A DNA stretch of 7,712 nt from DATGIQ01 sp035295665 (lineage in GTDB: Bacteria; Planctomycetota; Planctomycetia; Gemmatales; Gemmataceae): assembly GCA_035295665.1 (NCBI GenBank), contig DATGIQ010000668.1:1-7712 (forward strand), read 5' to 3'. The notes below the pieces were generated by a model that ran no database searches, was not told the DNA's origin, and worked only from the letters and a program-made list of their open reading frames with translations. Shown here one piece after another: positions 5,354 to 7,712 of the stretch (position 1 is its first letter; each line of letters opens with the position of its first letter). The translations under genes were made by a program, and so were the position numbers.

Positions 5354-7712
5354 CTAGCCGCCATTTATGGCGCGGAAGACGGCATAGGCTTGATTGCGCA
5401 GGAAGCTATCGCTGTCCCACGGTTCGCCGCCGACGGCGAAATTGTTGGCGCCCATGAGGATTTGGTAAACATCCAGGGTGGTATTGTTGGGCACATCGAA
5501 CGCTTGGCCGCTGGGGCCGATGTTCCAGGAGTAAGCGCCCAGCCCATTGCTGGTGACCGTAAAGCCATGCGTCTGGGCAGTCGTGCCACCCAAGGATTCG
5601 GTCGTGGCAAAGATCTCCAAGGCGGTGGCCAATACCTCAGCGTCTAACCCCGTTCCCTTGGATACCAGAAACAGGCTCTGGAAGTAGCTGCCGATCTGGC
5701 CATCGGTGAAGAGGCTCAAGTTCGGCGCCCCATTGCTGGCACCATAAAGATTGGGGTACGTCGTGGCCAGCCATTGTCCCAAGGTCTGGCCGCTGTTCGT
5801 AGCACCAAAACGGCGGATGAGCTGCTGGCCTTGCAATCCTTCCCAGAAACCGAGGGGCATGGTCAGACCTGCGGACACGAACTGCCCCAGCGTAGCCACC
5901 CCAACGCTTTCCTGGACGGTGGTGGTCGTGCCTTCGTGAGTAATGGTGATGGTTAGGGTATAGCTGCCCGCGGCGGCAAAAGTGTGCGCACCGAGGATGC
6001 GAAAAGAATTAAAAGCAAAACCAATTACGCCGCCCGTAGTCGCGGTGTGATCCCCCCAGTCGATACTAGCTGAATAGTGTGTGCCATCATTGGCTTCGGC
6101 CCCACCCGGATCGGTAAAGTTCGCGACCCGCCCGCTAAAGGGTGCCCCGGCTATGGGGCTCAGCGTTGCCGACATGGGCACGATGTTGACCTCGTTCACG
6201 GTCACCTGTGCCATGGCCGAGCTGGACAGATTCGTCGTGGCATTGAGGACCGTGATGGTCACCGTATAGCTTCCTTCCTCGGCATACGTATGGGTTTGAT
6301 TGCCCAGCAATCCCGGCGCAGTCGGATTCAGCGTGGTATTCGGGCTGCCGTCGCCCCAAGCGATGGTTACTTTCCAGGAACCATAGCTCGTGTCGGTAAA
6401 GCCTGGGCTCAAGCCGATCAAGGTTCCCTCATTCACCATTTGGTTCGCCGGCGACATCAACGTAGGCGGCGAAGGCGCTGAAGCAGGCAAAAGTGTGAAT
6501 TCGGCAATCTCGATGCCGCCGAAGAAGCTCTGACCAGTGGCCCCTGAATGGAATTGGTTGATGGACCAAAAGTTAGCGGAATTGGCCGGATCGTATTCGG
6601 TACCACTGTAGTTGCCGTAACCGTACACTGCATCCGGGACGGGTAGAACCCCGGATTGGACCAGGATGGGATCTTGCATCGTGTTGGGCGGATCCGTAGC
6701 CTGACGCCCGGTGACGTACATCGAAGTCGCCTGCCCATAGCCGTCTTCCAGGAAGGTCATGGCAATACTGTCTGCCGGGTTGATGGCGATCGATGGGAAC
6801 GAGGTGGCAATGGCGCTGCCCACATTAATATCCCCTTGCTGCAACAGCGTCGGGGTACCGGTGGTCGGCGCATTGAACTCATACCAGCGCGCCAGGTTCA
6901 CCCCGCCTGCGCCAATATTCCCGCAGGCCACCATGTGTTGCGTCGATCCATTATTGACCCAATCGACACTGAGGATGCGATTGTCGGCTTTTCCGGTCAA
7001 GCCCGCTACGCCAGGGCTGTTGTCGTAGCTGTTCACGGTTAGCGGAGTGGTAAGGAAGGTCCCTGATCCCGCAAGATAGCCCGTATCCTGGACAACGTTG
7101 ACCGTGGTCGAGGTGCTACTACCTTGACTTTGTACAAAGTATTCCAGGTTTCCCCCTGCTTCACTATGCATGCGGGCCGGCACCAGGGTCTGGTCATCGG
7201 CGCCGGTGAAGACATCGGTGGCCTGTGTGCTCAGTGGTCCACCCGCCAGGATCGATGCTTTGGAAATGGCAAGGATCAGGTTGTGATCGAACGTCACCTC
7301 CCCGTGGAACATACCCATCGAGAGGAAGACCGCGTCACTGTTCCAGCCCATCAGGTACGTGAAGGCCTCGAGATTGTCCCCTTCGTTGGCCTCGGTGATG
7401 TGGAAAAAGTTCCAATCGCCAGAGCCCAAGGTGGCTGGGCTGCTGGTCTTGGACACCGCGAAATCCATGGCGACCGTGGAACTGCTATCAATCTCCTCGG
7501 CGGCGACGTAGAATCGGCCGGCCTGATCATCATAGAGGACTTGGCCACCTCCGAGGCCAAAATCATTGGGGACAAAGACCGAACTGAAGAACGTGAAAAA
7601 GTCGACCGGACCGACGGACCCGCCGCCCGATCGGTTCGTGAGCGCAATGGAAAAGCTGGCGACACTGGCGACGGTCGTAGGGCTCACGCCCATGATAGGG
7701 TCAGGCGATATC
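5354..7712 (-). CDS. Large extracellular PKD-domain protein (N-terminus beyond window)
   Basis: The frame is open at the right edge; 785 residues precede the TAG at 5354. The codon at 7693 is an internal Met, because the frame continues upstream as ISPDPI with no stop. Visible residues 1-405 are Gly/Ser/Thr/Asn-rich beta-strand sequence with pieces such as VLYDDQAGRFYVAAEE and FPSIAINPADSIAMTF, like beta-propeller blades. Two PKD-type domains follow, at about 411-506 (WGDGSP at 452, HTYAEEGSYTVTITV) and 511-606 (WGDHT at 552, HTFAAAGSYTLTITI). Residues 607-785 form a C-terminal module (GFWEGLQGQQLIRRFG, TLGQWLATTYPNLYG, FAVGGEPWDSDSFLRNQAYAVF) that I recall from planctomycete surface proteins but cannot name. 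There is little Cys and no visible transmembrane segment. The signal peptide, if any, is outside the window. Likely exported, for adhesion or cell-surface structure; ligand and enzyme activity are unknown. Confidence 0.85.
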   Translation of the reverse strand, partial: ISPDPIMGVSPTTVASVASFSIALTNRSGGGSVGPVDFFTFFSSVFVPNDFGLGGGQVLYDDQAGRFYVAAEEIDSSSTVAMDFAVSKTSSPATLGSGDWNFFHITEANEGDNLEAFTYLMGWNSDAVFLSMGMFHGEVTFDHNLILAISKASILAGGPLSTQATDVFTGADDQTLVPARMHSEAGGNLEYFVQSQGSSTSTTVNVVQDTGYLAGSGTFLTTPLTVNSYDNSPGVAGLTGKADNRILSVDWVNNGSTQHMVACGNIGAGGVNLARWYEFNAPTTGTPTLLQQGDINVGSAIATSFPSIAINPADSIAMTFLEDGYGQATSMYVTGRQATDPPNTMQDPILVQSGVLPVPDAVYGYGNYSGTEYDPANSANFWSINQFHSGATGQSFFGGIEIAEFTLLPASAPSPPTLMSPANQMVNEGTLIGLSPGFTDTSYGSWKVTIAWGDGSPNTTLNPTAPGLLGNQTHTYAEEGSYTVTITVLNATTNLSSSAMAQVTVNEVNIVPMSATLSPIAGAPFSGRVANFTDPGGAEANDGTHYSASIDWGDHTATTGGVIGFAFNSFRILGAHTFAAAGSYTLTITITHEGTTTTVQESVGVATLGQFVSAGLTMPLGFWEGLQGQQLIRRFGATNSGQTLGQWLATTYPNLYGASNGAPNLSLFTDGQIGSYFQSLFLVSKGTGLDAEVLATALEIFATTESLGGTTAQTHGFTVTSNGLGAYSWNIGPSGQAFDVPNNTTLDVYQILMGANNFAVGGEPWDSDSFLRNQAYAVFRAINGG

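Noticed and set aside
5350..5361. 12-bp palindrome GCGGCTAGCCGC over the surface-protein stop codon
   Set aside because: A loop-less short palindrome without a following U-run. It is too short to be called a terminator or binding site.

Overview
The window looks like chromosomal DNA from a planctomycete, plausibly of the Gemmata group. This is an inference from GC-rich coding sequence, an excisionase-type helix-turn-helix protein with a long Ser/Asp/Lys/Pro-rich tail, a secreted PKD-domain protein with a C-terminal module I associate with planctomycete surface proteins, and a scattering of small toxin-antitoxin and IS genes. All protein genes except the transposase lie on the minus strand.

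Layout from left to right. (1) 1-897, minus: N-terminal 299 residues of a DNA-binding-like protein whose tail carries repeated SDSDVRL motifs; it runs off the left edge. (2) 1131-2408, minus: a complete lactate-racemase-fold (DUF2088/LarA N-terminal type) protein. (3) 2454-2655: about 200 bp without a gene, holding inverted repeats and a candidate promoter. (4) 2656-2729, plus: tRNA-Asp(GTC), followed by a perfect 11-bp hairpin and a tandem 10-bp direct repeat. (5) 2895-3544, minus: a HicA toxin/HicB antitoxin operon with a 9+9 bp palindromic operator sitting inside a well-formed promoter. (6) 3632-3793, minus: a possible 53-residue orphan gene. (7) About 3931-5308, plus: an insertion sequence with an IS701-like DDE transposase. 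A long hairpin covers part of its ribosome binding site, and a run of nine A residues near the 3' end separates two alternative C-termini. (8) 5354-7712, minus: the C-terminal 785 residues of a large extracellular protein, open at the right edge.

The genes do not form one pathway. The segment from the tRNA to the IS (2656-5308) reads as an accessory patch, with a TA module, an orphan small ORF and an IS beside a tRNA, set between ordinary chromosomal genes. The most noteworthy signals are the control structures of the IS (RBS hairpin and A9 run), the compact HicAB promoter/operator, and the repeat-bearing tail of the helix-turn-helix protein. I see no convincing wholly new multi-gene system.
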